Positions 1-9,829 of a DNA stretch of 64,000 nt are shown piece by piece. The stretch comes from Lophius americanus (taxonomy: Eukaryota; Chordata; Actinopteri; Lophiiformes; Lophiidae): assembly GCA_037951165.1 (NCBI GenBank), contig JBBDHG010000186.1:117501-181500 (forward strand). Reading direction: 5' to 3'. A program made the position numbers and the translations under genes. The notes under the pieces are model-generated. The model was not told the origin of the DNA, ran no database searches, and saw only the letters and a list, made by a program, of their open reading frames with translations. Numbering within the stretch: the stretch's first letter is position 1; the number at the start of each line of letters is the position of its first letter.

Positions 1-690
1 TTCTTTGTTGGAACAGCAGCGGTTGTTCATTAAAGGATGATTCCGCTTTTCTGCAGGTTGAACAAACAACCAGATGTAAGTGTTTGAAGCTAATGCTAAC
101 ATGCTAGCATGTTTACAACGAAGGTTTGAAGGGATTGGTCACGTGACCAGATGGCGTTCACTCAATAGCATTTTTTTTACTTCCTCCCTCCTACGAAGGC
201 AGTGAGGTGAGGAAGAGCGCAAAACGAGAATTTTTTTTCCTACAAAACGTTCTTCTTCAGTCCATCCCAACAGGAAGTGGCGCCTTCTTCAATTTATTTA
301 TGTTTCATAGATTCTGTTTGTTTGGTTTCATAGTTCCAAGTTGAATTTTGTCACTTCCTATAGAGGTTTTTTTGTCTCAGGTGGGTCAGAGTCATGAAAC
401 TGTTGTTGTTTATTCATCATCATCTTCGTAGAATTTACTGTAAAATATTTACAACGCTCCATACATCTTAGTTTTTACATTTTTCATCGCGTAAAAAATT
501 TAAAAATAAAAGTTTACCCCTACGGAAGAGGATCACTGCCACATCAAAACGTATTTTAGGATTCTTAATCATAATTCTAAATGATTTTTGTGAAAAGCTA
601 AAAGTGTTTTTACTCATTTAATGTTACTTATTGTTGTAGTTCTGGAATATAAATTATTTTGTGTCATTTAAAACAAATATTCATGACTTA
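1..690. other. AT-rich non-coding DNA, no gene seen
   Basis: No frame of useful length, no splice pattern and no recognisable family. A short TTAGC/GCTAAC cluster lies at about 90-115. The rest is AT-rich with T and A runs. Confidence 0.6.
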
Positions 691-699
691 AAATTTCAA

Positions 700-1300
700 A
701 AAAAATGTAAGCTAGAAACATTGTCAGAATTTTGGACTATATTCTCCGAAAACTAACTTCAAATAAAATTTAAGTCTGGAAAAAAAGGATCTGACATTAA
801 CTTCAGAATTGAAAAAAACATTTTTAAATGGCCTTCATTTTCCTCTGTACATAATTCTCAGAATCGAAATAGAATTTTTGTAGGGAAAACGTTAGAATTC
901 AGAGAATAAAGTTCTGATAAAAAGTTAGAATCCTTATCTGTAGTATTTATAGAAATTGTCAAAAAAAAGAATTCATAATTTTCACTCAATAGAAAAACAT
1001 TTAGAAACATATTTTTTATAATTTCAGGGAAAGTGTCAGAATTCTAACTTTTTAAAAATATTTTCCTTTAAGTTACGAGAAAAAAGTCACAATTCCGAAT
1101 TTTTTATAAGAATCAGACTTTTTCTCTTGATTATCTAAAACTTTTAAAGGCAGGATTCTGACTTTTTTATTCCAGACATTAAAAAAATAAAATAATAATT
1201 AAAGTCAGAATCCTGACATCAAAGTCAGAATTCTAAAAAAAATGTTTTAACATGGCCTTAATTGTCCTCCGTACATTATTCCCCGAATCCAAATCTTTTT
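700..1300. repeat. Degenerate GTCAGAATTCT-type interspersed repeat
   Basis: The motif GTCAGAATTCT and its complement recur many times (near 725, 1035, 1095, 1150, 1205, 1225). A second motif, ATGGCCTT followed by CCTCTGTACAT, appears at about 825-870 and again, diverged, at 1248-1294. That gives two partial direct copies about 424 bp apart. Similar GTCAGAATTCTGAC runs are frequent in fish genomes; I cannot assign a class. Confidence 0.55.
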
Positions 1301-1615
1301 GAGTAACTTCCTTCAACATCTTGTTTCGCAGCTATAAATCATCTTAAAACTTGTAAACTCCAAGAGAACACGTGAAAAAAGGCGGTTCCTCCACAGTTTG
1401 AGTGAACTGACCCTTTAGTTTCTGCTGATTGTTGCTGGCGCTGCTCTTTCAGCCAGGTCTCCCTCTGAACCCCTTCTCTCCTCTCGGTGGGACTACCTGG
1501 CTGAATGATGGCTGGGTGACAGCGCCAACAATGATCCGGACCGTCTGCCATGAGTCGCTGAAAGAGGTGATTCATGAGGGGTGGGGGGGCGGAGCCTTGG
1601 CTCCCACTCTTTGAT
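1300..1615. other. Unclassified non-coding segment
   Basis: Mixed composition. Short overlapping frames occur on both strands (1339-1575 minus, 1429-1614 plus) with no family resemblance and no splice context, so I do not call a gene. Confidence 0.4.
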
Positions 1616-1619
1616 TGAA

Positions 1620-2015
1620 ACCTGTTTAGCGACGACCGCTAATTTCATTACATGGTGTCAGCGCACACTGAGCGGCCCGTTTGAACTCCCGGGCTCGGAA
1701 CAATGACACGGGCCGGGTTCAGGGGGCTGATGGGTCTGTGACGGGTCGGCGGTGGGAGGAAAAAAACAAAAAGGCCGAAAAGAACGGAGGGTTTTCATAA
1801 CGCTGTCAAATATTTTGATACGTCCCACACAACATGGTGCCGCTCCTCCTGCGCTGCTGCCATTCAGCGCCGGTCCAAAACAATTGACTTTCTTCCCCAT
1901 CAGTCCTGCAGGCCAAACCTTTCATGAGGAGCCGCGGCGTCTCCCTGCAGCTGCTCCGCCGCCGTTCTTCCCATGGAAACGCTGTGAGGAAGACTCTTCT
2001 CGATAAGGACGCTTT
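1620..2015. promoter_or_regulatory. CNE-like block
   Basis: This is a CpG-bearing island inside AT-rich DNA, with a homeodomain-type core (GCTAATTTCATTA near 1640), a GCTGTCAAATATTTTGATA stretch near 1801 and no repeat structure. The open frames on both strands lack codon-like character. The appearance fits a vertebrate conserved non-coding element. This is inferred from texture only. Confidence 0.3.
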
Positions 2016-2149
2016 TCTTCTTCCTCACTGAACGGTTTTTGTTTTCATCTCTTCTCCTTTTCTGTTAGTGGAGATCAACCAGAGGAACAATTAGTCCAGT
2101 CGTATTTATAGATTTTGTTGTCTTGACTTCAGCGCCGCATTCTCAATAA

Positions 2150-2510
2150 TCTGTGCTAACAATAACTAGCTTCATGCTAGGTGGCTGATCATTCATAATT
2201 TTTCCTAAAGTTGTGAAAGCCTTCATCAGAGGCTTTCACAACTTAGCTAAGATAGCAAATATTAGCATCTTGTAAGCATTTTCTAAGCATTTTTCCATTC
2301 AATAACGTCTCGCTAATTAGCCTAACATTAGCCACACTGAGAGCTACGCTAATGTAAACATTTCCGGCAAGTTTCTCGTTAACTAGCTTAACATGCGGTG
2401 ACCTTAGCCAAACTAATACCACTGAGATAGAGGGGCTAATCTTAGCATTTAACGAACGCTTACCATGCAACTAAAGCCTTGCTAACCAACTAGCTTAATA
2501 TCATTATTAT
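2150..2510. repeat. TTAGC-rich degenerate repeat
   Basis: GCTAA, TTAGC and CTAGC pentamers recur every 15-30 bases without a fixed period, as in the GCTAAC-type repeats common in teleosts. A perfect hairpin (2208-2244) lies at the left edge. Confidence 0.5.
2208..2244. repeat. Perfect 14-bp inverted repeat, 9-nt loop
   Basis: AAGTTGTGAAAGCC at 2208-2221 is exactly complementary to 2231-2244, with TTCATCAGA between. It could form a cruciform, or be the remains of a small transposon end. There is no poly-U or other terminator-like tail. Confidence 0.75.
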
Positions 2511-2519
2511 TATATTTCA

Positions 2520-2740
2520 CCATTAGGGGGACTTTATCGTTTTTCACTGTGTAATACTTCGGACATAACTTTACATTTAATTTGAGGAGATCAATCGTGG
2601 GAGCTTGCTTGTAGAACGCAGGGGATTAGGGGGCGTATCCTTGCTGCGGGGACGACAGCGTAGGTCTAGTGTGAATCCTGAAGTAGCTTAGATAGTTCTG
2701 GACTCCTTTCCAGTTCCGAGGAACCCGGACGTTTCCTGAA
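2520..2740. other. Non-coding spacer
   Basis: Mixed-composition DNA with no frame or repeat of note, apart from a short ATTAGGGGGA motif at about 2522 resembling the end of the R-family repeat described elsewhere in this window. Confidence 0.35.
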
Positions 2741-3260
2741 GATGCGCCATGAAGGTAACTTTGCAAAGTTCACACGGCGCCGCATGAATATTCATGAGAA
2801 AATTAGCGGGTCTCGGTGCGGCGGATAGCGAGACGCCATATCAGTCCTGTAGAAGAGATGAAAGTCCGCTGAGCCGTCGCCACTTCCCGGGCCCGGTACC
2901 GGCACACAATGGCCGACCGGCCGCTCAATTAGTCTGCCATCTTAGACGGAGTGTTTGACGGCTGCGGCTAATTGTTAATCCCGCCATAACTGTTACTCAG
3001 AGTAATTAATCAGGCAACAAAAGGGTTCTCCTGTGGCGGGCCCGCCGGCGAGGACGGGTGTCAGAACCGGGAACGCCAGAGAAAACGGCCACGTAAAGGT
3101 TGATCAGCAAATATTTAATCTTCATTTGGAGCACCTTAGGTCGACCCCCCCCCCACGTAAACAAGCGAGTGCGTGCGAGATCTCCTGGCTTATGTAAATG
3201 CGGCGCCGTGTGAGCCCCCCACAGGAACCGGTTCCAGAGGTCAAGCGCCATTCATCATGA
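2740..3260. promoter_or_regulatory. CNE-like block with POU-type palindrome
   Basis: CpG-rich and TAAT-rich sequence: CAATTAGTCTGCC near 2927, GCTAATTGTTAATC near 2967 and TAATTAAT at 3003-3010. The 14-bp palindrome CATGAATATTCATG lies at 2783-2796 and resembles a dimeric POU-domain site (MORE-like). The minus-strand frame 3006-3251 and the plus-strand frame starting at 3173 show no known domain. Likely a developmental enhancer-type element, by inference. Confidence 0.35.
2783..2796. promoter_or_regulatory. Palindromic CATGAATATTCATG, POU-dimer-like site
   Basis: Perfect 14-bp palindrome with two ATGAATA half-sites back to back. POU homeodomain factors bind such palindromes as dimers. Binding here is inference. 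Confidence 0.35.
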
Positions 3261-3319
3261 GACGGAGTGTCATTTTCTCCACTTCATACGGAGGCAGCTG
3301 CTCAAGAGGACGACCGGAG

Positions 3320-3460
3320 AAAAGGAGGTATTCTTTGAGGGGGCGGGGGGGCAGAAGAGGCAGAGCCGAGCACAATCCAGGCTTCAGAGGACGGGTGGCG
3401 GCGGGTGGAGGAGGGGGGCGGGGACAGCGGCGAGGAGGTGAGGGGTGAATAAGAACACAA
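3320..3460. repeat. G-rich purine tract
   Basis: Repeated runs of 4-7 G on the plus strand (for example near 3340-3352 and 3410-3424) give potential G-quadruplexes. The minus-strand frame 3241-3648 owes its proline/arginine run to this composition. Confidence 0.45.
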
Positions 3461-3464
3461 GGTG

Positions 3465-3930
3465 CCACTGTGTCAGAATTCAAATGCGAGGTGATGTCAT
3501 TCACCTCCTCAACCCCACCTCCAGTCATGGGACGAGCCGGAGTCCTTGGGAAACAGGAAGTGGACACAAAGAGCCGCCGTGTCTCGCAGCTTTGCATCAC
3601 TGACTCATTCCATTGTGACCCATAAGTCATTTCGCTCGGTGTGTCCAAACGATGATTAATATCTGTCCTCTATCTCCCGGCCGCGCGGCCGCACGGCGGC
3701 TAACAACGGCGCCGCTTGTTTTCTGATGAAAAGAGGAATTCCAGGCTCCCGGGCTACGAGGCCTCATAAAGTCCAAATTGGATAATGAGGGGTATGGGGC
3801 GGGGGGGGCGGGGTCAGAGGTCGTGTCTCCAGTCCATCCTTTAGTGTCTGGACATTTAAAGATAGTCACGCCAGAGTTTGGAGGCTTCCTTCATCCTCGG
3901 TTCTAAATCCGCCCAGATTCCTTTTCCATC
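3465..3930. promoter_or_regulatory. CNE-like GC-rich segment
   Basis: Non-repetitive CpG-containing DNA with an AGGTGATGTCATTCACCTCC core near 3490 (a TGATGTCA CRE-like site inside a partial dyad). No coding evidence. Confidence 0.22.
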
Positions 3931-3934
3931 CTGG

Positions 3935-4080
3935 TATTTTTAACGTCGGCCGAAGACGTGAGACAAAAAGGCCGATGGAGGACGTCCCAAACGCGGTGGA
4001 CGCCATTTATGGGGTATTTATGGCAACAAAGTTGTCCAGAGTCTGTGAGAGACACAAAGACAAGAGACTCCAGAGGTAAG
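3935..4080 (+). promoter_or_regulatory. Possible promoter and first exon with CArG box and splice donor
   Basis: A perfect CArG box, CCATTTATGG, lies at 4003-4012 and is followed by TATTTATGG near 4016, which could act as a TATA-like element. About 55 bases later GAG|GTAAGA (junction after 4075) matches a splice donor well. The stretch between has no long frame, so a non-coding first exon would be the model. All elements are short and could be chance. Confidence 0.18.
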
Positions 4081-4440
4081 AAACAACAGGAAGTTTACAC
4101 TTTAAAAATAAAACGATTTATAAAAAGAAGACGATGAAAAAGACAAACGGTCAAAAAAGACAGAATGAAGACGGAAAATCATTTAGAAGATATTGAAAAG
4201 GATAAAAACGCGACATGAAGACGATCGCCTCGAAATCCAACGGCGGAATTTAAGAAAAGGAATGAAAAATAAAAACTGAAGACGATAAATATAAAAGAAA
4301 CTGAATAATAAGAGATGCCTTCAGGAAAAAAAACACACAAAGCCAGTTTCAACGTAAAACTATTTCTACGCTGTCGTCCCTGAAAAGTCCCCAATCCCCT
4401 GCATTTACAAAAAATGATCAAATTTACCTCAAAATCGGAC
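4080..4440. other. A-rich spacer
   Basis: AAAGACGAT/AAAAACG-rich DNA with one MEF2-like site, TTAAAAATAA, at 4102-4111. The open frame on the minus strand (4179-4421) is compositional. Confidence 0.4.
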
Positions 4441-4620
4441 CGACGCTCGAGAATTTATGGCCCAAAGAATTTTGGAGATAAAGCTCCCCCTAGTGTCAGA
4501 AATATATACCGGATCTTTCCCAAAATCATTCCACTTCTTCCTCACACTGAGGTCTATCCGAGTACAAAATATGAAAATGATCCCTGACATGGTTCTTGAG
4601 TTATCGCGTTCACACGGAGG
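4440..4620 (-). repeat. Interspersed repeat R, copy 1
   Basis: Read on the minus strand, this is a diverged copy of the segments at 6710, 43005 and 53248. Shared landmarks in order are ATAACTCAA, a TTTTCATATTTTGTAC-like core, CTCAGTGTGAGGAAGAA, TTTGGGAAA and GACACTAGGGGGAGCTTTAT. Family class unknown; it looks like a common fish interspersed repeat. Confidence 0.7.
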
Positions 4621-4629
4621 ATCCGCGTC

Positions 4630-5260
4630 GGCGGTTCCAGAACATCCCCAGACTATAATTACAAGAGTTTTAGCTCACATCTGACCTTTGACCTCATAAA
4701 CCGCCACAATCACCTCACACGGCGTCGGAACCTCTCCCCTCTTTGGGGCGAACAATCAACGGCCCCACAAAAGCCGCCGGACGTGGAAAGAGCCCGAAAA
4801 AAAAGCCCCACGAGTCTCGCAACAACAGAAAAGCCTCCCAGAGCCGCTGGCGGTCCCGACGGTCCAACCGTCTCCGCCGCACAGGACCGGAGCGCAAACC
4901 CACCACAACACGCAGACAATAAACCCAAACAGTAGGAACCCCGCTCTAATTTGACTCGCTCCACAGGTGGTCACCAGCTGCTGGCGGACAGGTTCTGGAG
5001 GCCCGGCGGAGAAGCAGGGATTTCCTTTTTTCAGCGGAAGAATGGACAAGTACTCAGGTCCACAAAAAACCAGGAAGTCTCTCCCTCTCTTTTCTTGTCT
5101 CTTCTTCTTTGGCAGCGCCCCGAGGTAATTCTCTGCTCCACGGTGGCAGACAGTGAAGTCTTTTGTCTCTGGGTCTGTGTACCGGGTCGGGGGGCGATCA
5201 GAATTCCCCCTGTCTCAGTTCACATGATTCAATGAGGTTCTGTGTTTCCGTCTGAAGGCT
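4630..5260. other. Non-coding segment with overlapping spurious frames
   Basis: Three minus-strand frames overlap each other between 4710 and 5049, and a plus-strand frame covers 4951-5235. None shows a domain, start context or splice signals. I see no recognisable element. Confidence 0.4.
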
Positions 5261-5269
5261 CTTCTTTTC

Positions 5270-5400
5270 TGCTCTATTCACGTCCTTCAGCGCCGGCAGA
5301 GACCCGGCCGCCGGCGCTGGTGGCTGCAGGCCTGCTTCCACTCAGGACTCATTCACTCATAATTTGTTTTTCATGATGACCGGCGCTGAGGTCCAGAAAG
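5270..5400. promoter_or_regulatory. Short CNE-like segment
   Basis: GCCGGC-rich core (CAGCGCCGG twice, GGCGCTG twice) followed by CATTCACTCATAATTTG. Non-repetitive and CpG-rich against an AT-rich surround. Weak call. Confidence 0.2.
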
Positions 5401-5639
5401 AAGGCCTCGACAAAATGTCCGGAAAAAAAATATCCATGAAACGTTCAGAACCGGGACATTTTCAGATCCATCCTACAGATAAGGGGATGAAGCGGCCCTT
5501 TTGTCTCCGGGTCGTGACGGACGGGTTCTGAGGGCAACAAGTGGTTAGATGTTCTGAGGTCCAACCACATCATCTCTGACTGGATCATCTCCAGGGAATC
5601 TGACCGCCTGAAGACAGAATCAGACACCAGCAGAACCTC

Positions 5640-5868
5640 CTGGCTGGCTCGGTTCAGAGTGTGGTAGAAGGTTCTGGGTTTGGAGGGTTCTGTCTGGTTT
5701 ACTCCAGCAGTGCAGAAACATGGAGAACATATGAATTGGTGACTCTTAATGACTCGGTTCTGGGTTGGTTGAAGAACCGGTGTACCCCGCCTCTAACCCA
5801 GGGTGGATCAGGGAAAAGCTCCGGGAACCCAGAACAGGATAAGCTGGATAGGATCAGTCAAATCCTCG
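5640..5868 (+). repeat. 3' half of a tRNA-headed teleost short interspersed repeat
   Basis: The order TTGGTGACTCT..., GTGTACCCCGCCTCT, a GATCAGGGAAAAGCTCC segment and GAACAGGATAAGC matches the tail of a very common fish repeat (canonical: dilute GTGACTCTAAATT, GTGTACCCCGCCTCTCGCCC, GGATAAGCGG). The head of a similar repeat appears separately at 50041. Not coding. Confidence 0.65.
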
Positions 5869-5899
5869 TGTGACGCTTTGAAACTCCAGTACGAGTAAA

Positions 5900-6035
5900 A
5901 GTTGTGCTTTTAAAACTGTTCTTCAAATGTTGTGCTCTGTAACAGAACCGGTTTTTAATCCGACCCAGTGGCAGCATGGTTAAAAAAACAAAGAGTAACG
6001 GGCTGAGTACAGAGCCCTGATTGACACAACTGGTC
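5900..6035 (-). mobile_element. L2-like LINE reverse-transcriptase fragment
   Basis: On the minus strand about 5955-6030 translates to VNQGSVLSPLLF, then a few hydrophobic residues and MLPLGRI. This follows the fingers/palm motif PQGSVLGPLLF...LPLG of L2-clade reverse transcriptases, with N for P. Only this scrap is present: the YADD catalytic motif is not seen downstream, so it is a dead fragment. Confidence 0.6.
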
Positions 6036-6079
6036 AGTGGGGCCAGAGGGCATATAGACAATTTTCCTTATCTGGCTGC

Positions 6080-6363
6080 ATACTTTGCATACTTTAATAC
6101 TTTCATACTTTTCACACTTTTCACACTTTTCATACGGTTCATACTTTCATACTTTTCACACTTTTCATGCTTTTCATACTTTCACACTTTTCACACTTTT
6201 CATTCTTTTCACACTTTTCACACATTTCACACTTTTCTCACTTTTCGTATTTTCATACTTTTCACACTTTTCATACTTTTCATACTTTCTCACTTTTCTC
6301 ACTTTTCATACTTTTCATACTTTTCATACTTTTCATACTTTTCATACTTTTCATACTTTTCAT
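6080..6363. repeat. 9-bp minisatellite (CATACTTTT/CACACTTTT type)
   Basis: About 31 copies of a 9-bp unit TACTTTTCA or CACTTTTCA, becoming uniform TACTTTTCA toward the right end. Because 9 is a multiple of 3 and the unit lacks stops, open frames of HTF/FSH tripeptides appear in all three plus frames. They are not genes. Confidence 0.9.
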
Positions 6364-6364
6364 T

Positions 6365-6705
6365 GATTGAATGTTATGAAGGGAAAAATGCAAGAAAACA
6401 CAGGAACGTTCAGAAACGGTAAAACGTCGCCTTGGGGACGTTAATTAAAAACATGTCGTTGGCTTTACTCACGTTCAGGATTTCATTGTTTTAAAAAAAA
6501 GTCCCATTTATTTATAACCTCAGTTGACCTCAAGGATATGTAAAATCATAATAGTAAGAAATATGATCAAAGATGGACAAAAAGACATCATCGAATAAAA
6601 GAAAGTTGAACGCGAAAGATACTTTCTATACTTTTCGATGATACTTTCTATTAATCAGAAAGTATCCAGAATAATAAAATCTAAGTGATTTTCTAGTTTT
6701 ATCCA
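6365..6705. other. AT-rich spacer
   Basis: No gene. A short near-duplication, GATACTTTCTATAC/GATACTTTCTATTA, occurs at about 6618-6655. Confidence 0.5.
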
Positions 6706-6709
6706 TCAT

Positions 6710-6850
6710 GTTAACGCCAAAACTCAAAGAGTGCTTCATGGATTCTTTTCAAATTTTGTACTTACATAGAACTTAATGTGAGGAAGAGCTGGAGTGATTT
6801 GGGGAAAGGTGGGTTGTATTGTTTCGACACTAGGGGGATCTTCATCCCGA
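6710..6850 (+). repeat. Interspersed repeat R, copy 2
   Basis: Plus-strand copy with AACGCCAAAACTCAAA, TTTTCAAATTTTGTAC, TTAATGTGAGGAAGAGCTGG, TTTGGGGAAA and GACACTAGGGGGATCTTCAT in the same order as at 43005. Divergence from copy 3 is modest. Confidence 0.75.
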
Positions 6851-6869
6851 TGCATCTGCGTCGTTAAAC

Positions 6870-7560
6870 AAGTTTGTTTCCGTCTAAATTCCCGCAGCGT
6901 GACTAAAAGTCGGCGTTAAGGAGTTGTGACAGTGGCGCTCGTCTTCTCTTGCTTCCCTGGATGATTATTTGGGGATGCATCTGTGGCCCCAGATGAAGCT
7001 TTCATCTCGGCCCGGTGTCCCCTTCGTCTTCATCCCGCCAGCTGCTGATGTCGTCTGCGAGGAGCTGCTGTCAGAGTGGATAAAGGAAGGTTACCTGGTG
7101 GCGGCGAGCGAGACGGCGAACACCAGCAGATTTATCCGCACTGATGTTTTGATGTCGCCACCGGCTCCTCCGGGCGCTTCGCTGTTGTAACCAACCAAAC
7201 GCCCATCGCGTCTTTGAAGTCGTCATGTACGCATAAACGCCATCCACCTTAATGCTAAATAATTAGCGAGCGAGCGCGCGGCTCACTGGGATTACTTCCT
7301 CGGGGCTGAACTCGCTTTTCCTGTTTGATCATTACGTTAATTAAATATGGCTCCCTTGATGGGTCGGGGGGCCGAGGGGGGGGGGCGCTCAAAAACAGGT
7401 AGGTGTCACGGGCACCTCGCCGCAGACAGAAGCACCTGGTGCGTGCGAGCGCTCCAGCTGTCAGCGCCGATGCCTTGAGAGTCGGACGGCGGCGGCGTTA
7501 ATTCGAGCTGAAGTCCCAAAAGGGGGAAGGAGTCGGTTCTGAGACGCCCCGGTTGATCCG
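6870..7560. promoter_or_regulatory. CNE-like block containing a 73-codon open frame
   Basis: CpG-rich non-repetitive DNA. The right part (7200-7350) has AATGCTAAATAATTAGCGAG and TTACGTTAATTAAATATGG, typical of homeodomain-bound elements. The plus-strand frame 6969-7190 starts MGMHLWPQMK and ends in TAA. It has mixed amino-acid usage but no family, and no splice sites at its ends. I favour a regulatory element, with a small exon as an alternative. Confidence 0.28.
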
Positions 7561-7880
7561 GTGCGTCTCGGCGGCAGCTTTGGCCAGAGGAGGAAAGAAG
7601 TCATGTTGTCAGACCTCAGTGTCAGCCCGCGTCATAACCGGCGCCTCGGGGACAAATTAGAAGCGCGTTTCCAGAGATGTGTCAGAAGCGTTCTCGGTCC
7701 ACATCACAGCAGAGATCCGACTCCAACCAAAGTCAAACGCCGCGGGCGGACGGCGAGGAAACTCACCTACGAGATAGTTCGATCCAAACGCTGAATAATT
7801 ACTCCACTTTTCTCTTTTTCATGTCAGGATTTATGCAGGAGGTAAACGTGAGAACTGTGGAGAGGTTCTCACACCACAGA
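7560..7880. other. GC-moderate non-coding segment
   Basis: Short plus-strand frames (7561-7794, 7677-7898) overlap in different registers without recognisable domains. On the minus strand CTCGTAG|GTGAGTTT near 7765 resembles a splice donor, but no supporting exon is visible. Confidence 0.3.
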
Positions 7881-8152
7881 TCCGCCATAACATTATGACC
7901 ACCTGCATATAATTCCTTTAGGTCCATCTCCAGTTGACCAGCGGTCCCTCCTGAGACACCTTTGGTGGGTTGGATGGAGATGTTCTGACCCAGGCGTCTC
8001 AAAGTGGCCCGGATCCTTATGCCTGTCCATTTTCATCGTCCTCAGGACAAAATCTTCACTTCCTGTCTGATTTGTCCCACCCACTGATGGGTAACCATGG
8101 TAACAACATGTCACACGTCGGCTTAGTGACTACAATGTTTTTAATTACACGG
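7880..8152 (-). mobile_element. Tc1/mariner-type remnant (family A), internally deleted
   Basis: The left end ATCCGCCATAACATTATGACC resembles the TIR of a common fish Tc1 element. About 8125-8152 is a decayed opposite end (GTGACTACAATGTTTTTA). Between them the minus strand encodes RRLGQNIS of the transposase helix-turn-helix, then loses frame. Most of the DDE domain is absent, so it is not functional. Confidence 0.65.
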
Positions 8153-8490
8153 TCGTCGGTCTTCACTCCACTGTTATTTATCTGCTTTTCTGTCCCAAAG
8201 GCCCGGTACTGACGGGTCAGGGTGTCATTATTACCTACAGATGACGGTTCTGAAAGCTCGGACCGAGTCGGGACAAAAAAGGCCTTCATGCTTTCTTCTT
8301 GGAATAATCTGCAGAATCTTTGGAATCTGAGTCATAACTGTAAATTTTTTAGTTGATTCTGGGTTCGTGTTCTGAAGAACTTTGAACCCGTGACTGTCTG
8401 CTGTTTTCATGTTGGGTCTGAAACTCTGGGTTCTGCTGACAGGTCTCTCTTGTAGAGGAGATTTGAATCTTAATGTGACCAACCTGGATT
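8153..8490. other. Non-coding spacer
   Basis: No gene or recognisable repeat. The minus-strand frame that spans 8231-8851 is open only because it runs through the 11-bp array. Confidence 0.45.
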
Positions 8491-8740
8491 GTAATAACAC
8501 AGTAATAACACAGTAATAACACAGTAATAACACCGTAATAACACCGTAATAACACCGTAATAACACAGTAATAACACAGTAATAACACCGTAATAACACC
8601 GTAATAACACCGTAATAACACCGTAATAACACAGTAATAACACCGTAATAACACCGTAATAACACCGTAATAACACAGTAATAACACTGTAATAACACCG
8701 TAATAACACAGTAATAACACAGTAATAACACAGTAATAAC
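8491..8740. repeat. 11-bp minisatellite, AGTAATAACAC/CGTAATAACAC
   Basis: About 22.7 uninterrupted copies of an 11-bp unit. The first base alternates between A and C (once T), giving an irregular two-letter code of unit types. Short relic copies follow at 8758-8767, 8795-8815 and 8841-8850. The minus-strand frames of Leu/Cys/Tyr repeats are artefacts of period 33. A small related array lies at 57454 in the other orientation. Confidence 0.93.
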
Positions 8741-9375
8741 GTTTGAATACAATAATAGTAATAACACAGTGAAAGCAAGATTAATAAAAGTATTGTAATA
8801 ACACAGTAATAACACATTAAAAGCATTGTTATAAATGTATAGTAATAACATGGTTATAACAGTTGGATCGAAAAATAGCTAAAGGCTAAAGATTAAACCC
8901 AATTGGCTGGGAGATCCACTCCGGGACCTGATTGTCTGATGGGCCTCAGGACGAGGTCGTCTTTGTAATAAAAAACTGATGACGAATCCTGAAATTTAAA
9001 CTATTTAAGACACTTAATCCAAACTGGATTAGGTGTTTTAAACCCAGATGTAAACCCAATTAGGGACAGAACCAAACCAAAATAAACCTAGATAAAGTGT
9101 GGGACATTTCCTTCGTATCCCCTGTTCGTCGTTGGACGTCGAGGGTCTATGGATCTTCAATGAAGAGGGGGCCCACCTGAAGACCCTCAAGATGAAACTA
9201 CTCTCCATTTCATCAAGAGTCCCAACTTCAAGTTCTACTGACCCGCGTCCGTCTTTGGACTTCGTTCATTCAGTTTTTATCGTCATGCATTTTTGTGCCT
9301 CATATTGATGTTTTCCTTTGAGGTCCATTGAAGCCCGGAGCTTCTCAAACAGATACCTCCTCCTGGAGAAGTGGA
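8741..9375. other. AT-rich spacer with decayed array units and a hairpin
   Basis: Scattered GTAATAACA remnants to about 8850, then unremarkable DNA. A 17-bp imperfect hairpin sits at 9004-9042. No gene. Confidence 0.5.
9004..9042. repeat. 17-bp inverted repeat, 5-nt loop
   Basis: 9004-9020 pairs with 9026-9042 with two mismatches; the core is CTTAATCC and GGATTAGG around AAACT. Potential cruciform or remnant of a tiny TIR element. Confidence 0.65.
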
Positions 9376-9379
9376 CCGG

Positions 9380-9650
9380 TCCCGTTCAGTAACGGATCCG
9401 CGGGGCTGCATCTGTGAAAGTGTGATGAGGGGGGGGGGGGTTATTAAAGCAGGAACATCATCAGAGCTGATAGGTATCTGCCTCAGATCGGAGATAATCC
9501 CCGCCGAGGCTCGGCGCCGAGATGATCCAGAGCCGCTGAAAAGTTATCTCATCAGAAAAATATCCTTGTTTACCAAACGGCTGAAGAGTGTAAACCTAAT
9601 TACTCCGAAGTGGGTCACAAATGTGCCACTAAGTACGAGGAGTGTTTGAT
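9380..9650. promoter_or_regulatory. CNE-like block
   Basis: Contains GAGATAATCCCCGCC near 9490, AGTTATCTCATC near 9541, CCTTGTTTACC (forkhead-type TGTTTAC) near 9565 and CCTAATTACTCC near 9595. Non-repetitive except for a G-run at 9430-9440. It looks like a developmental enhancer. The plus-strand frame 9371-9649 has no family. Confidence 0.33.
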
Positions 9651-9704
9651 GCTGCCCCCCCCCACAACAAAAAAACAAACTCCTACTGTTCTTACCTCGC
9701 CCCA

Positions 9705-9770
9705 CGGCCTCCCCCTCCTCCTCTTCCTCCTCTTCTTCTTCCTCCTCCTGCTCCTCCTCCTCCTCCCGCA
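9705..9770. repeat. Pyrimidine tract (CTC/CTT)n
   Basis: Imperfect triplet array of CTCCTC, CTTCTT and CTGCTC. The minus-strand poly-glutamate frame across it is compositional. Confidence 0.8.
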
Positions 9771-9829
9771 GCATCTGCAGTTTGTTAATCAAATCACCTG
9801 ATGAGAGTTCTGGTTGTGATAAAGAAGCA

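Noticed and set aside
6021..6422. 133-codon His/Thr/Phe-repeat frame
   Set aside because: Translation of the 9-bp minisatellite; all three frames are open.
8231..8851. 206-codon minus-strand frame rich in Leu-Cys-Tyr
   Set aside because: Runs through the 11-bp minisatellite; period 33 gives an 11-residue repeat.
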